Below are positions 51,001 through 62,843 of a DNA stretch of 64,000 nt, in pieces. Numbering within the stretch: the first letter of the stretch is position 1; each line of letters starts with the position of its first letter. The stretch is from Azadirachta indica. Lineage: Eukaryota; Streptophyta; Magnoliopsida; Sapindales; Meliaceae. Location: contig CM040446.1 in NCBI GenBank assembly GCA_022749755.1, positions 16,020,367-16,084,366 on the forward strand. The letters run 5' to 3'. The translations under genes were made by a program, and so were the position numbers. The notes beneath the pieces are model-generated. The model did not search any database. It was not told the DNA's origin and saw only the letters and a program-made list of their open reading frames with translations.

Positions 51001-52134
51001 ACAGTTGACTACGAGTTGTCTTTCTTAATTGCACTTATTGCTTTTTCTATACATAACACGTCTGGTGTGATGGTTCACAGGTTCTATCTGCTCTCAACCT
51101 TTACAGATTCGTCTTGCTAATGGAATCGAAAGGTATGTTGAAATTATTGATTTTGGAAACTGAGAAATGGTTTTCTGATCCTATAGTTGATTTTTAACTT
51201 GCTTCTTCATTATTATATATTTCTGTCTATACCTTTTCTAATACTATCTTGTCTCCCTTTTATGAATGCTTCTTTTGGCAATCTTAGTTTTTGCTAAGTC
51301 AATGACTAAGGGTCTGTTAGGTATAAATTTTCAAATAAAGCTTTTTAAAGTAGAGTTTTTACCTGTAAAACTTTTATAAGTAAAGCTTTTAAAAAAAATT
51401 TATTAATCGTTTGGTTGTCACAAATGATTTTTGAGAAAAATTTGAATAATTACTTTAATAGATAGATTTTTAATGTTTTATTTTAAAGAAATTACGTAGA
51501 ATTTTTAAAATAAAGTAAGAGTATTTTAAATAATTTTACCTTTTAAAAAAGATAGGGAAGTTTTACTGCCAAAATCTCAAATTTTGGGCTTCTTCCAATA
51601 AAAGGAAAACAGCTTTTTTAATTCTCAAAACATCATTTTTATTGTCAAGCAAACGATATTAAAAAATTTTTAAAAAGTTTTTATCATTAAAAAAGCCTTT
51701 TTGACTAATGAAAAAGCCAAACCAAACAGGCACTAAAGACTGTTGATTTTAGTTTTAAAATTAGTTTGATGACGTGAAAGCAAGAAACCCTTTTCCTCTA
51801 ATCGACAAATCACATTTAGAAATGCATTCTTGTTTTCAAATGTCTAAATATTGCAAAGGGAGACGAGTTATTTGACATTGTGCCTATTGTCTGCTATTAT
51901 TTTTGACGTGGGATAGCAGACACCAATAGTACAGTGCTGTCAAAGAGCAATCTACAAAAAGCTTACAATGAATGGCTCCTGCCTCTTCGAACCCTAGTGA
52001 CAGGCATTGTGACAGAGAACAGGAATGATTATGATCAATTTGCAGTTGACACAGTTTGCACTCTGAACCCTATTGAGTTAGTTTTGTACCGATGTATTGA
52101 ACTTGTTGAAGATAAGTTGGAACGTGTATCATAA
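47081..52134 (+). CDS. ALF4: ALF4 (aberrant lateral root formation 4), glomulin-like; frameshift in exon 3
   Basis: Fourteen exons: 47081-47167, 47535-47711, 47801-47949, 48580-48652, 48741-48916, 49036-49095, 49179-49329, 49450-49509, 49643-49914, 49994-50065, 50272-50349, 50431-50637, 51081-51132 and 51917-52134. They match ALF4 across the gene, with VIWGHISDQVAQAAGEDL, WQAIGMLKHIFSSGKLPWEF and, at the end, LQKAYNEWLLPLRTLVTG. ALF4 binds RBX1 and restrains SCF ubiquitin ligases; it is needed for lateral-root initiation and auxin response. Exon 3 is 149 nt where 150 would keep phase. The family frame is lost at about 47833-47836 (ccaaggcag), giving TAG at 47873-47875, and resumes one base over (AVTKFAGLSSSCLEIANN). 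All other junctions are in phase, for about 610 residues without the lesion. It is either a null allele or a base-call error. Confidence 0.92.
48034..48060 (+). repeat. Poly-T run in ALF4 intron 3
   Basis: An uninterrupted run of 27 T followed by AAAAA. Runs of this length are prone to base-call and assembly errors, which is relevant because it lies 85 bases downstream of the frameshifted exon. Confidence 0.8.
51305..51736. mobile_element. MITE (hAT-like) in ALF4 intron 13
   Basis: The ends form an imperfect inverted repeat: the left gggtctgttaggt pairs with the right end accaaacaggc (RC gcctgtttggt). ACTAA lies directly outside both ends (51305-51309 and 51732-51736) as a likely target-site duplication. 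The inside is AT-rich and non-coding. Ends of the type GGGYCTGTTTGG...CCAAACAGRCYC are common in plant hAT-type MITEs. A related copy lies at 46575-46935. Confidence 0.7.
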
Positions 52135-53420
52135 CTTATCTCTTGTATGTTTGTTTATTGATGCTTGAAGAACATATGTTGTCAAGCGTATAAACTAGTT
52201 TTGTGTATAAATTTGATAAATTTTTTTATAACATTAAAATTTTTATTTTTAGGGGTGATATTATGATTTTCGATCAGATTATTATCATATATAGAAATTC
52301 ATTTATAAGAATGAATATATTTGTATTATATGATTGCCTATATATCTTGTATTTTCACATAAATGTCATAGTCTATACTTTCACATTTATGTAAGAACAA
52401 TATAATACTATCGCAATTATTTATATTAATAGAATTTGTGTAGAAATTTACGTCGCTTATTATTCTTTCTATTAATGCTAAACTGTTTTTTATCTGGCAT
52501 TTACGCATCATGAACTAATTCTCCTCGTTCTTTAATTGGGTGTTGAAGATTGTAGGAGGATACAATTGGTTAGGTCAGAATTTTTTGTGAATCTTAAAAA
52601 CAAAAGCTGGGGCTTTGCTTCTCATTGGGCCTCCTAGCTATGTTGTTGAAGATTTTTGAAGAGTAATTCTATTCAGCCCCCTGATTTCTGTGGAAAAGTT
52701 ATCATCAAAACGATAATCACCGGTTCTGAAAAGTTTAAAGTGGGGTTTAAACAGCAAGTGTCTGTTTGTAACTTTTTTGTTTTCTTTTTCAATCCTAAGC
52801 TCTACGCATCCTAATTATTCTGTCTAACATCTAGAACCGTTGAGCTAGAAATCAAGACACCAAACGCCACCGTTCAATTTCTGTTGTTTTGCTCTCAAAC
52901 TGATGATGCTCCTGCTACAGCTGGCACCATCAACGGCTGAACGTCTCAAGATTAAAGCCTCTTGAGATCAACGCGCCACTGAAAAGCCTCAATCCTCCTG
53001 AATCCTTATATCAAGGACAAGCCTCTGTCCCTTATAATAATAATTATAATAATATTAGTATTATTATTATTATTATGTGGAGGAGGTTGCTTTTCAGTGC
53101 CAAACAAGAGAAAAACAGTCATTCTTTGCATGAATATTCGTGTTTCGACCGATTAACCCTTGGATCTCTTGAAATAAGTGAAGTGTTGTTTGTTTTCGAA
53201 TACAGCCTCGCAATAATTAACAGCTCTACTAAAGCCAAACGACGAACGAAGATCTGACTGCTCTCCACGTCATGGCGCACCCAAGCACAGGGTCCGCCAT
53301 GATTTGAGCTCGGCGTGTCTGACTACTTCAAATTTTGAGACGAGAGCCACCGCTACACTTCAGTTTAGCATTAATTTTTGCAAAATTGGAGGTTAATTTT
53401 ATACCTGAGATCAATATTTT
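52135..53420. other. Spacer downstream of ALF4
   Basis: ALF4 3' flank with AT-rich DNA, then a more mixed stretch at about 52500-53400 containing an (ATT)n/(AAT)n run at 53036-53076. Frames at 52203 and 53075 have no homology. Nothing else seen. Confidence 0.5.
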
Positions 53421-53432
53421 GCATAGATTTAG

Positions 53433-54040
53433 AGTCCGGCTGAGGTTGTCGTTGAAAAAGATAAAATAATTTTAAATTATTACTAATTATTTTAAAATTT
53501 TAATAAATATTTTTTATAAAATTATATTATTTTATAACACATTTTGAAAAATTAAAAAAAATATTTTTTAAATTTTAATTTTAAAAAATAATTTATTTTT
53601 AAATATAATATTAAATATATCTATTAAAATTATAAAAATTTAAAATTAATTTTATAAATAATTTTTAAATTTTAACTTTAATTAAAAAATAAAAAAAATT
53701 ATTAAATTTTATTTTTCTATGTTTTTTTTTATTATATTTTTAATTACGATATATATATATTTATTTATAACTTATTTTAAATATATATTATATTTATATT
53801 ATATTATTTAAAATAATTTTTATTTATTAATATTTACCGTATATATTTTAATCAATCATTTACATTGTTACAATATTTTTAATAATAAATTTTTCAAATA
53901 CAATTTACAGTAATTTTAAAAATAAAATTTATTAAACACAAAACTAATTCCCTTTAAAACTGATTGTTTCTACAGCACAATAGAAATAAATTTTTTCAAA
54001 ATTTACAACAATCTCAAAATCGTTCTTAGTAATCCAAATC
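53433..54040. mobile_element. Possible MITE, AT-rich, with weak terminal inverted repeats
   Basis: Left end gagtccggctgaggttgtcg; the right end, on the minus strand, reads ggattactaagaacgatttt followed by gagattgttg. The segment ctgaggttgtcgttg pairs with ttgagattgttgtaa at ten of fifteen positions. The inside is almost pure A+T (about 53460-53940). No target duplication established. Confidence 0.4.
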
Positions 54041-54522
54041 ACCACCCCAAACTAGAGATTTTGGAGGAGCAAAATTGGTCAAATTAGTTCCAAGAAGCTT
54101 GAACACAATTGTCCAACTGTTGATTTACCTACAAAGAATGACAAAGTTATTTCTACATATTTCCGAAACAAGAAGTAACGAGGGTTTACCCCAAAGAATT
54201 TCGGAGGAATTAGGGACTTGCAACAACATATGAATCTAATCTCTTCTGTCTCTACTGCCTAGGATCTCTAAAACTACGCTCAGAAACTTTTTCTGGATCC
54301 GCAAACTTTTCCTTCCAAGAAATTTACAATTAGATAAAAAGTTTATTGAGTCACGTACTCGTGGTATTCGTCAAAGATACAATGCTTACATCTGTGGACG
54401 GCTCATTGGTCACATATCATTGGCAGCAGATAGTTCTTTCCAACACGCATAGAGGAGAGGTCATTCTCCAATACTATATAGCCAATGTCGTGGTGAGAAG
54501 ACAATCTATTAACATGCTTTCG

Positions 54523-55710
54523 TCAGCTCACTCCGTATAAAATTTCAGACCCAGATTCATCCTCGGTTGGCATCATGTTTAGATCGGGTAGCAAGCATAG
54601 GCTATTGCGGACTGGAACAGCCTCATGGGCCTCACAAGACTCTGGAAGATCAGCGGCGACAGTGGAACAGGATGATAACACTGAAGCAGTATGTTCACGT
54701 GGAGAGACCTCTCTAACGTGGACACGAGTTGAAATTGCTTTCTCGGGTTCACTATATGTTTCACTCGAATCCTTTCCAGAATCTAATCCCAGATCAAGCT
54801 GCAAAATTGAAATACTTTTGTGAATAAGAGCTGCAAACAAGTCTAGGAATGGAAAGAGTCATTCATGGAGGTTCAAGGAAAGAGGGTAATTACCTTGATT
54901 CTTTTCAAGTTCTCATTTCTGGCACTCTGAATATTAAAAGTAGCACGTAAAGTTTCTAACTCCTGTTCAACGAATATGGGTTAATGTCAAACAAAGGAAA
55001 CATAGGTTAAACTGAAATTCAGTAAGAAGCACTGTGAATTATGATCATACCTTTTTCAAATTTATTCTCTCCTTCAAGAGCAGACCCTCTTCCTCTTTAA
55101 GTTCAGCAAATGTCTGGTCAAGTCAACAAGTTTGAGGATTAGAGTAAATCAAAATTTGCAAAATATTACCTTTGTTTTACATATACATGCTCAGAAATCC
55201 GCTGATTATCATCTAATCAGTTTATATTGAGCTAGTCACAGCACTTGAATTATCTTTATTTTTGCATGTAAAGAAGAATTTTATTATTACAAGAAAGAGT
55301 CTAAAAATTGTTTGTTTACACAGAGAGTTATATTCACCTTTTTCCTTCTTGACCTCTTGGTGGTGTTGCTACTGGTTTCATTTGTAGCAATAGCCTGTAA
55401 GTATTCATCATCCAACATACAATTGTAAATATAACTACAATGAACAGATCCAACAAATCAGATCTCAATTAAACCACAATTTAAAGAAAAAAAAAAATCA
55501 ATCAAAACATTGCCAACACGTCTGTCACAGAACAGGGAAATAAACAAAAAGCATACAGTTGCATGTTTTGATTGCAAGTCCTACCTCCCTCCCCCACATC
55601 CACACACAAGTAGTTTATCTTGATCATCTTTACCCAATTCCAAAGCATCAACTTTCAGACAAAGGATCCACTAAACATTTTAATTTAAAAAACAAAACAA
55701 AAAAAAAAAA

Positions 55711-55741
<31 letters not shown>

Positions 55742-57661
55742 GAAAACGCTCCTATTGATAAACACACGAAGGCTTTGGGACCCATTGAAAATTCCTGTAA
55801 AAAAATATACCCCCATTTCCGTCCCAACAGTGAAAGATTGTCGCAACTCGTTCATTATTAAAAATTGATTGGCCCGATTAAACACATTTACATTTAATCC
55901 CCCTCAGAGGTGCATTTTACAAGAAGGAACAAAGTGCTACTATCAGATCAGAGCCAACGAAATTACTAACTTATGCAACTTTAAACGCGCTAAAATTGGA
56001 CAGCTGGCAGATTTAGAGTGTTGTGGTTACATTTAGTATTTCACTGTAGTCAAATTCCCGCTCCTCCATTGACAACGCCGCCGTGCTGACCATCTCTGTC
56101 CAATAAATTCACTCCACGTGGTACCGCATGAAATATAATTTCTTTATCGCTCACGTGACTCAAACACATGACCGCTCTGTTATGGCCGGCAGGAATTGGG
56201 TACTAGCTGTAACTCAATTCAATTTCACCGCACCATACCAAAAAAGTCAAAAAAAAACCAACCCACAAAAATTTGAAAGAAAAAAAATACTAATCATCAT
56301 AGTTGAACGGCCTAAAAATTACAAGCTGATTTATCTACAATAAAGCCGCGACACACTTGATTAATACCCCTACTACACGCAACGTAATCAAAGAGCATCC
56401 GCCACTAAACGCAGACCTATCACTCACGACCCTCTCAGCGCGGCCCCACTTCCTCCTTGCATAACGCCAAAAACTTCTATGACGACAATACCCTCCCACT
56501 ACATAGTATGAAGTCAATAAATATTGACTTCAAAAACGATAGATTGGCCACGAGTGAAACAAGGATCGTATTCGTATGTGGGAAGCATCCTGGCGATTAA
56601 GGTGGGGTAAGCCAATGAATATAGTTTGCATCTAACAAAATTGTCCTTTCCAGAAAGGGCGTGCGGCCACTAGGATCTAAATAAGAGTGAAAGGGGTGAT
56701 TTGGTCATTTGAGGAGCCGGTAAGAATGACAGGCGATCGGAAAGAGGAGAGAAGAAAACGTGAGCCACTTTCAAATCAGCTGACCTCACGTGAAGATGAT
56801 ATCCTAAAGTACACAAGGGCATTTTGGTCTACGGACATGAACATACACTCTTACTAACAGACGGACGGTTAATCACCGTTGATCGGAAAGATCAACTCCC
56901 CAACTATTTAACTGACTACGGATATGAAAATGAAAATCCTACGGAATAGACAGATTTGGCCCTGTCAGCTGCTGACGTGTATTTTGGTCGAGGATAGAAT
57001 AATTGGACGACGGAATACTCGGCTTGTAAGCCACGAGTAATTACCTTCTCGGAGTAAATACGGTGACTAGAAAGGGACAAAATTGCCATAGAACATAAAG
57101 AAACGGCCTCCGCAAGACAAGAATGTCTCGTCGACGGACACAATAGAATAAACCCAACAAAAAAAAAAAAAAAAAAAACCTCCAAAACTCTGCAGACTCA
57201 TCGTACAAACAACAGAAAAGAAGTAAATTAACTAGCTCATGGGTCATTTCCGTCAAACCACACATGCCATCACACGTCACCACGCCACACTCCAGAAGAT
57301 CGGATGACTAGGAACGAGAAGAAGATGTGAGAGAGAGAGAGAGAGAAAGAGAAACCTTGGATCTGACCGTTTGGTGGCGGCTGGTTTCTTCGTCGGCGGT
57401 GGCAGAGGGAGAGGCGGCGCCGCCACCACCGCTCCACGATAACGGAGTGGTAGGACTAGCTCTCATACTGTTAGCCGAATCTCCTTTAGTTCTCCGAGAA
57501 ACGCCGTCGCATCTGATGGACTTGGACCTCGGCTGCCGAATCCCCCATCTCAACGCCGCCACTGCAGATTTAGCCGTCCGTGTCTGCTTCAACCTCACCA
57601 ACAGCTCCACCACCACTCTGTCGTCCGTCATCGCCATACGAACCCACTCGTCCTTCGCCAT
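54523..57661 (-). CDS. Small basic/coiled-coil nuclear protein with EAR motifs, putative repressor
   Basis: Five exons: 57356-57661, 55338-55394, 55051-55113, 54894-54962 and 54523-54798. They total 771 nt and encode 256 residues, with phase exact. The N terminus MAKDEWVRMAMTDD and the block LRWGIRQPRSK near 40-50 mark a plant-specific family without a settled name. A basic run KRSRRKK (115-121) is followed by leucines at 126, 133, 140 and 147 in heptad spacing, a short coiled coil resembling a bZIP but without its normal basic region. LDLGLD (166-171) and DLNMMP (237-242) fit the LxLxL and DLNxxP types of EAR motif, which recruit TOPLESS co-repressors. The repressor role is inferred from these motifs. 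The start is chosen at MAKDEW; an in-frame ATG three codons upstream (57670) is possible. Intron 1 is about 2 kb. Confidence 0.82.
56111..56795. promoter_or_regulatory. Cluster of CACGTG boxes in intron 1 of the EAR-motif gene
   Basis: CACGTG occurs at 56115-56120, 56152-56157 and 56787-56792, with further ACGT cores nearby (aacgtgagcc near 56759, gacgtgt near 56974). The DNA is GC-richer than the usual introns of this window. It could be an intronic enhancer or an alternative promoter for a transcript starting at exon 2. Confidence 0.4.
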
Positions 57662-57849
57662 CGTCACCATCAAAAAATCTCCAACCTTCTATAAACAGAT
57701 ATTTCTAGAAAGAATAAAAATGGATAATAACAGGGAACTGCATAGATACAGAGAAAGAAAGAGGAAGAGAAAACTTGGAGGTGGCGAAGAATGAGAGAAA
57801 GAAGAAAAGTTCTTAGGAAGAAAAAAGATACCGCAACCGCTGTTGTATG

Positions 57850-57857
57850 CTTATATA
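57850..57857 (-). promoter_or_regulatory. TATA box of the EAR-motif gene
   Basis: TATATAAG on the minus strand, about 190 bases upstream of the chosen start codon. It suits a leader with GA-rich sequence between. Confidence 0.6.
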
Positions 57858-57861
57858 GGAG

Positions 57862-60170
57862 GGTTGCTTTCTCTAATTTTATTTTTTTTTTAATTTATTA
57901 TTATTATTTTTTTATTTATTTATTTTTTTTTTTTTTTGTGTGTGGTTGAGTAGATTCCAGTTACTTGGTTTTGTTCTTCCATTCCGTTTCCCAACTTCGT
58001 CGTTACGGATGAGAATTTCACTTTACTTCCTAACCTTTTCCAAACTTTGTGATCTAGCTACTAAATTTGACATATTATCATAACAAATTTAACATTTCAT
58101 TTTTATATATCATTTTAATCCTTAAAATCTAATTACGTAAAATTCATTTAGCACAAAAGGTTGTAAGAAAAAATTGCATAAACTCACTCATACTAAATGA
58201 CTCATTTTGATTTTATCAAACTGATTAAAATAACATTATGCCATCCACTAATTATAGTTTCTAATCATTGCGATTACTGATATTATAAAATTTTTAAAAT
58301 TTTTTTTATTACTCTAATAAAATTTTGATAAAAATAAAAATAAAAATAAAATAACATAATAATGATAGAAGAGGTGAAACCTTGCGGACGCTTGCAACGC
58401 TGTCAATTAATCGACTATAGTGAAAATTTTATAAGAGATCAGGGACTTAAATAAAATTCCTCACCAGTGATAGGTAATGCGGAGTCTTGACTTTTTTCTT
58501 TTTCAAAATTTCTTTCAATTTACTTTTGATTTTTTTCTTTAAATCGGGTGAAAGTGTGGGACCCATAATGAGATGTGTCGCGGGCAAGTTTTTATTTGTT
58601 TTATTGGGGAGGAATATTAGAGCTTCCAGGGCTTTGTAAACTGATTACCGAACACCGTTGCGCTGTTGCTTTTTTGATATATACGGCAGCGAAGCAGCAT
58701 ATGACACCACCCCCCCTCCTCCAATATCTTCTTCAGTCATAGTTTTAGACCTAAATCTGGTACGGTTCTACTCGTACAGTCAATCACACTCTTTCCAATC
58801 AAATCTCGCCATGTCACAATGCAGAAGTTTGGGCAATTTGACTCTTTGCCCCTGCAATTGATCAGAATTTATTGCCGTATCTTAGTAATGACTATTACGG
58901 TAAGGATTGCAAGAAAAGTTGAATTTACATGTTTTTCGACTTTTTACTTAATTAATTTTTTTCTTTTTTTTATTATAATGTTTAAATTTATAAAATAATA
59001 TATTACATTTATACTTTTTATTATATTTTTTTAATTTACATTAGCAATCCCTTTATTCATCACGAGCATTTGGATGTTATTACTAAGATTTTTTTTTTTC
59101 TATTTATACTTTTTAGTAAAAAAAAAATCTTTATTAAAATAAATGAAATTGTTGTGAAAAAAATTAAACCGCCAATAAATAGCTTAAATTAGCGACTAAT
59201 CAACGATATTGACTAGTCAGTTACGACAAAGGAACGTGTCGTTAAAAAAGAAGGGTGTAAAAACCCTAACACTACTCAGTCAAACAAATTGGCCGGATAA
59301 ATTACCACTCCCAAACAAAAATACTCTTATTATTAAATATAACTATAAACTATGGTCATTGAAAATGCGTAAACGTAAGCAATTTTATAAATGAACTTCT
59401 AGATCAAAATCACATTTTTCAAGTGATTATATTTGGGATCGTGAATTTGTAATAATGAAAAAAATATTTCGAGCGACGATAACGGGTATGATATGAAACC
59501 AAAAACACAATCCATGTGTGGCGGAGAAACTACAAGAAATCAATCGTACAAGCAGCACGAAAAATTTATATTCACAACTACGGGATAGAAATGCATAAAT
59601 CAAAATTACACATGATCAAGATCATGAAATTTAAAAAGTGTTTTAATAGAAATTATAACGAACGGGCCCGATTAAATTTGAGCACGTGAATTTTAATCAA
59701 TTTTACATATAAACAAATAAATCACGGATTCATTACCTCGTCAGTTTTTCTTTAATTAAAAATGGGAGTACAAATTGTAATACAATGTTAAATATTAATA
59801 TATTCAAACAAAATAAATATTTATTAAAAATGTAACAATAAAATACAACAATTACAAATATGATGTAACAAAATATCTAACAGAATAAATTCCTGAAAGA
59901 GAAAATACAAACGTAAAATGGATCTCTCGCAAGCAATTGATCACGCGGTAACTAAAATCGTCCGTCTTCTATTTTTTTTTTTTTTTTTTTTTTTTTGCGC
60001 TTTCTCACTGTGAATATGCAATTGTATTCCATCTCATAACAATGAAATTATACACATGATTGGGTTATTTATGCATATATATATATAAATTTATAATAAT
60101 AATAATAATAATAACAAATGATGTCTGCCCACGTCGCACAGAGTATTCTGATTCTCCTTAGCGTGACTGG
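57862..60170. other. Upstream spacer
   Basis: T-rich tract at 57880-57940, AT-rich DNA, a long poly-T run at about 59970-59996, and (ATA)n/(AAT)n near 60075-60115. Frames at 58658 and 59209 lack homology. No gene seen. Confidence 0.5.
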
Positions 60171-60177
60171 GAGGGAT

Positions 60178-60216
60178 GGGATGATGGATGATGGATGATG
60201 GATGATGGATGATGGC
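60178..60216 (+). repeat. Seven-base tandem repeat (ATGGATG)n
   Basis: About five perfect units of seven bases. Probably a polymorphic minisatellite; no coding context. Confidence 0.8.
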
Positions 60217-61510
60217 TTTCATAATTTGTAATTAGAAAAGGCAAAGGCGTGGATGGGGGTGACAGACCTCTGCCTTTCTTTCGGCGACGTCATCATCGAT
60301 CAGACAGACCAACATCCTCACTAAATGTGAACAGAAGAGAAGAAACAAACCACTTATGCTTTAATAACACGTTTCAAATTTCCATTTCATTTCACAATAT
60401 TCGCAATTTTTCAATAATAATATTATACACAATAGTAAAATAAAATAGTCATTGGATGGGAAAGCCAGCAGCAAGTGAGGTGAACCCTAAAATACAGGGC
60501 AGTTCTAATAATTGGGACTACATAAAATATGCACGGGCTTATTTACTGTGTAGGTAGGCCAAAAGTTTCAGAGCTTATGGAATTTTAGGCAATTTTTTTA
60601 GCAACATTAAAAATAACATCTCATCAATGGCCATACTGAAAGTAAAGCTAGGTTGGTGAAGATACCTTTATGCAATTCAATCTATCCAACAGGGTCGAGA
60701 ACTGTTTCTGGGTTCAGATTAAAACCAATTTAAATAGTTCCACAAATAGGAAAAGCAAACAAAAGCTAGCAGAAGGAAGGTTTGACCATCCTCTGATTCT
60801 GTATGGCACATGAGAGTTTTGGGAGCTTTGACTACTAAATACAAGTACCTCATTATATATGAGAGATAATTAATCTTATAACCGAAGCCATAGGATCCCT
60901 TTTTTTTATCCTAAGTTTTGAAACAAACTGTTGAGGAGAAAAGAATCTAAACTTGGTACAATTGGAATCATATAGAAAGTAATTTGAATTCAGTTTTTGG
61001 ATAACCAAGAGAGTTTACTAAACTTTCTATTATACATTAAGTAATCATCAGATATGAAAATTATAACACTCAATTAATGATATGATCATTTGTAAATCCG
61101 TATCATAAAGCTATTTGATTTAGCTCCTCTTGGAAGCAGAGTCACAAACATCTAATTTAAACATGCAAATATACTCAAAAACGTTAAGTAAATTTAATAA
61201 CCACGATTTGGAGTTGAGAGCAAAGTCAATCAAATTAGACAATGGTCTGATAAAAGAAGTCAATCAAGAGTAGGATTCTATAAAGAATGAGAATAGCATA
61301 AAACCACTAAAAGAATGGAGGGTGGCAAGCATTTAGTCATGAAAATTCTGACTCTTATAATAGAAACCAAAAGTCAGATCCACAAAAATCAATAGCATCT
61401 TCGTAGAACAACGGACAAACTACATCATGATAAGTAAGGTATAAGAAGATCACTTGATATCTACTGAAAACAATCCAAAAACAAGTTGCCACTTGAAAGC
61501 GGACTCTATA
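60217..61510. other. Spacer without recognised gene
   Basis: Mixed AT-rich DNA. A 64-codon frame at 60249-60443 has no homology. Nothing else supported. Confidence 0.45.
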
Positions 61511-62843
61511 TCAGGCAAGATACCCATATGCTGTATTGATTAAACAAACAGAATAACCAACGTGTATTGATTCATACGTCACCAGATGCTTGGGCCTGTC
61601 CCAAAATTTCTCTAGAAGTTCAACACTAGAGTCAGGATCTGTAGAACATCACCAAACTGCTAGCACTCCAACCCCTGGATTAAAATGAAAAAAATAAAAA
61701 AACACCTCACTATAACATACCATAGGCTCAAACATACTGACCACAGTTTATTTTACCAAGCAAACGTCATATCCGTAGCCATCTGCTCTTATCCATTCCT
61801 TCCCACTGCATTTAAAAGTGATATGCTTCTGGAAAAAAAGGCCCAGTTGTTAGGGAAAATTACGCTGCCTGATACAGCATTAGGTTCTAAAGAATCACAG
61901 CAAGATAAATTTTCTCAATGGTGTACGAAGGTAATGCTATACACAAAACGTTGAAGGCATTTTTATATGTGCTTCTTCTTCCTATCACTAAGCAAGGTAT
62001 CCTGCTATATTGATAGACTAATAAACAAAACAAACAAGAGTGCATTGATTCATACACCTTAAGCTGCTCAAGCCAGCCCAAAGGTTCTCTAGAATTTTAC
62101 CACTGCAGTTGGAATCTGAAGAGCAGGAAGCACCACCAAAGTGCTAGCAGCATTACCTTGGAATAAAATGGATGACTTCCACCACATCAAGGCAGACCAA
62201 AGTTTCAAGACAACTGTCGCTGATCTTAGCATCCACCACTAAACAGAGGTCATATACCTAAGCAGTTAAAAGCCACGTCTTCTCATCTATCCCACTGCAT
62301 TAAAAAGTGATGTACTTCTGGAAACAAAAGCCCAGTTATCAGGAAACTTATGATAGCCCTGTAGATACTGTACATAGGAGTCCTAATCTATAACGCAAAT
62401 GCTGCCATCAGAAGAGACATAAGCAATGTTTAAAAGGATTGCACGAAAATATCTACTCAAAGGTAGGAAGGGAATAAATTTTAAGATTTCACTGCAGGCA
62501 AAATTATATATAGAAGGGGGCATTTTACCTTCTCATCCCCACTGGAAGACCACTGTTAAAGGCAGATGCTGTGGAAATGTATGAATTAGATGTCCTTCCA
62601 CAAGATCAAACACATTGCATGGATTCCACTTCTGGGTTCATCTTCCTGCTTCTGCACAACATCAAAATAGATATCCAAGTACACTTTGGAATCCAAGGAA
62701 AATATTTCAATCTTAAGTTCACAAGCATTGTATTTCTAAAGAAACACAGAAAGAATTTCCTTGGAGGCGTACAAAGACAATGCAAGTCATGCATGCTATA
62801 TGCAAGACCTTAGAGACATTTTTGTATGTACTGTTTTCTTGGA
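61511..62843. repeat. Diverged tandem duplication, two units
   Basis: Unit 1 (about 61511-61978) and unit 2 (about 61990-62843) align in order. Shared stretches are: a start with caggcaagatacccatatgc / aagcaaggtatcctgctata; tgtattgattcatac / tgcattgattcatac; ctctagaa; accaaactgctagcac / accaaagtgctagcag; cccactgcattwaaaagtgat and cttctggaaa; then gtgtacgaaggtaatgc / gcgtacaaagacaatgc and gcatttttatatgt / acatttttgtatgt. Unit 2 carries roughly 350 extra bases in the middle. No reading frame is conserved between the units. Confidence 0.75.

Noticed and set aside
57327..57794. 155-codon plus-strand frame
   Set aside because: Antisense to exon 1 of the EAR-motif gene; starts in a GA repeat and has no homology.
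61511..62843. Duplicated units as a CRISPR-like or coding tandem array
   Set aside because: Only two long, diverged units without regular spacers or a conserved frame, in a plant genome.
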